A stretch of DNA of 64,000 nt from an uncultured Tateyamaria sp. Lineage in GTDB: Bacteria; Pseudomonadota; Alphaproteobacteria; Rhodobacterales; Rhodobacteraceae. How positions within the stretch are numbered: the first letter of the stretch is position 1; each line of letters begins with the position of its first letter. Shown in pieces: positions 62,612 to 64,000 of this stretch. Position numbers and translations under genes: made by a program. The stretch covers positions 1 to 64,000 of the forward strand of contig NZ_CANLVZ010000017.1 of the NCBI RefSeq assembly GCF_947494755.1, written 5' to 3'. The notes under the pieces were generated by a model. That model ran no database searches. It saw only the letters and a list, made by a program, of their open reading frames with translations, and had not been told where the DNA came from.

Positions 62612-64000
62612 TTGCCCACCTTCCAACTGAGGGTGTCCGGCCCTTGGCCTACGGGCGACTTGATCGGTTTCATTGCTGGTTGGGATTCTGCTGGTGCGTC
62701 TGCCTTTTCGATACGCACTTTGAGGTCGAACCATGCGGCTTGTCCGGTGATCGGATCGGAATTGGCCCATCGCAGCCCGTCACCTTTTGGTGGCAGCAAT
62801 TCGTGGATCAGGTGGTTGAGCAGGAAGCCACGCGTCGCCTCGGGTGCATGTTCATCCAGCGCCCACGCCCCTTTGCGTTTGCCGATCGCGTTCCATGTCC
62901 AGACCGTGTTTTCGTTGAGGGCCGCCATTTCCAGAACCGGCACGGTGATTTCACCATGGGGTGAGGTGACCCTGGCCCAGTCCCCGTCGCTAAGGTCGTT
63001 TTCGCGCATGAGCTTCGTGGGCAGGTACAGCGGATTGTGCCCGTGCAACTGTCGCAGCCACGCGTTTTGCGACCCCCAAGAGTGGTACATCGCCATGGGG
63101 CGCTGCGTAAGCGCGGTGATCGGGAAGTCGTCTACCTTGTTCTCTGGCGCGGGGTCGTACCAGATCGGCAGCGGGTCCATCGTCGCCTTGATCCGTTCGC
63201 GCAGATGGTCGGGCGGTTGGCGATCCCCGTGCCCTTCGGCGGCAAGCTGGAACCGGCGCATCGGCTCGACATAGAGCGAGAACAGGTAGGGCTGCGGGCT
63301 GTCATAAAGGCCCATGCCCACGGCCCAGTCCTGATAGGCAGCGTTCCAGGGTTTGTAGTAGTTCGCGCCATCGGGAATGTGTTCGACGAAGAAGCCACCG
63401 TTTTCGATGTAGTTGTCGAGTTGGCTTTCGTTCACGCCGCCGCGCCCGGAGGTCAGCCCGTCTTCGCCCATGCGGAACCCTGCGAGGGGGCCGATGCCGG
63501 GCTTGCGTTCGTGGTTGACGATGTAGTCGGCGTAGTCGGCATATTTCTGGCTGCCATCCTCGTTCGTGAAGCCAGGCAGGTGCAGTTTTCCGCCCAGTTC
63601 GCAGAGCACGGATTGGAAGCCACGTACATCGCGGTCGGGTTCGATGACGGGCCACCGGATCGCATCAGCGGCGGCATCCGCCTCGCAGATCGGTCGATCG
63701 AGCAGCGAGATGCAGTCGTGGCGTTCGAGGTAGGTCGTGTCGGGCAGGATCAGGTCCGCATAGGCAACCATTTCCGAACTATACGCATCCGAATATATGA
63801 TACGCGGGATGACGTACTCGCCGTCCTCGCCCTTGTCCGTCAGCATGTCGATCACGCCGCGCGTGTTCATTGACGAGTTCCACGACATGTTGGCCATGTA
63901 CATGAACAGCGTGTCGATCTTGTAGGGGTCACCCGCGTGGGCGTTCGAGATAACCATGTGCATCAACCCGTGGCTCGACATCGGGTTTTCCCATGTGAAC
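62608..64000 (-). CDS. soeA: Molybdopterin oxidoreductase catalytic subunit (SoeA/DmsA type), partial
   Basis: Only the C-terminal ~464 residues lie in the window; the frame is open through base 64000 and the true start is outside. Visible features are the molybdopterin domain region with LFMYMANMSWNSSMNTRG, MVAYADLILPDTTYLERHDC and the C-terminal dinucleotide-binding domain with QRPMAMYHSWGSQNAWLRQL, LSDGDWARVTSPHGEITVPV and NENTVWTWNAIGKRKGAW. These fit the DMSO reductase family, most likely the sulfite dehydrogenase SoeA given the order soeA-soeB-soeC. The N-terminal Fe-S and possible signal regions cannot be checked. Its stop overlaps the small membrane protein start. Confidence 0.82.
   Translation of the reverse strand, partial: FTWENPMSSHGLMHMVISNAHAGDPYKIDTLFMYMANMSWNSSMNTRGVIDMLTDKGEDGEYVIPRIIYSDAYSSEMVAYADLILPDTTYLERHDCISLLDRPICEADAAADAIRWPVIEPDRDVRGFQSVLCELGGKLHLPGFTNEDGSQKYADYADYIVNHERKPGIGPLAGFRMGEDGLTSGRGGVNESQLDNYIENGGFFVEHIPDGANYYKPWNAAYQDWAVGMGLYDSPQPYLFSLYVEPMRRFQLAAEGHGDRQPPDHLRERIKATMDPLPIWYDPAPENKVDDFPITALTQRPMAMYHSWGSQNAWLRQLHGHNPLYLPTKLMRENDLSDGDWARVTSPHGEITVPVLEMAALNENTVWTWNAIGKRKGAWALDEHAPEATRGFLLNHLIHELLPPKGDGLRWANSDPITGQAAWFDLKVRIEKADAPAESQPAMKPIKSPVGQGPDTLSWKVGK

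Overview
The window looks like a chromosomal segment of an alphaproteobacterium of the Rhodobacteraceae (Roseobacter group). The evidence is the high G+C coding, the rbfA-truB-rpsO-pnp order, the DUF1674 gene divergent from rsmB, the rsmB-heparinase-purH order, a four-gene Sit-type metal transporter, a SoeABC-type molybdoenzyme, and a bidomain ALDH16 aldehyde dehydrogenase. ALDH16 is known from Loktanella, so a Loktanella/Yoonia-like organism is plausible, but this is inference. I saw no tRNA, rRNA, CRISPR array, prophage or insertion sequence. Most of the window is housekeeping and metabolism, and genes are packed tightly with many 4-bp ATGA start/stop overlaps.

Layout. 0.1-2.8 kb: three AraC-type regulators in one overlapping operon. 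3-13.6 kb, all on the minus strand: an RNA metabolism and translation neighbourhood (rbfA, truB, rpsO, pnp) interleaved with a phosphodiester glycosidase, a MATE transporter, a DUF1643 protein, an anchored RTX-repeat protein, an ASCH-domain protein and a glycosyltransferase. 13.7-24.6 kb, mostly plus strand: dapB, a nucleotidyltransferase, rsmB, a heparinase-like protein, purH, lspA, a lipoprotein and two M16 peptidases. A 57-codon DUF1674 gene (SDH assembly factor type) lies on the minus strand here. 24.7-28.3 kb, minus: deoC, a DUF1272 protein and ALDH16, which together fit deoxyribose/aldehyde catabolism. 28.4-32.4 kb, plus: sitABCD behind a strong inverted-repeat operator. 32.4-36.98 kb: map, sfsA, a CinA-like protein, a GNAT, an AhpD-like protein and an OmpA-like protein.

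37.1-38.7 kb holds a probably decayed efflux pair, with a possible amber stop in a small membrane protein and frameshifts in an HlyD-like adaptor. 38.8-44.2 kb: a LysR regulator, an ECF sigma/anti-sigma pair, a CorA/ZntB transporter and a FadH-like reductase. 44.3-48 kb: two GNATs, rppH, a secreted Cys-rich protein, a PfkB kinase and nth. 48.2-51.3 kb: a bacteriophytochrome kinase-receiver hybrid translationally coupled to its heme oxygenase. 51.7-57.8 kb: an Ada-like alkyltransferase, an OmpA lipoprotein, an FMN reductase, a VOC protein, a MaoC-type dehydratase, then an MnmC-like oxidoreductase divergent from mnmD, and an EamA transporter. 57.8-64 kb: a soluble lytic transglycosylase, dapA, and a SoeABC-type operon with a 48-residue membrane protein between soeA (cut by the window end) and soeB.

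Most distinctive points: the AraC triplet, the sit operator, a CtrA-type box near the RTX gene, the ALDH16 operon, the split MnmC arrangement, the phytochrome/heme oxygenase unit, the small soe membrane protein, a repeat shared by two intergenic regions and purH, and the broken HlyD-type gene. I did not find a clearly new multi-gene system.
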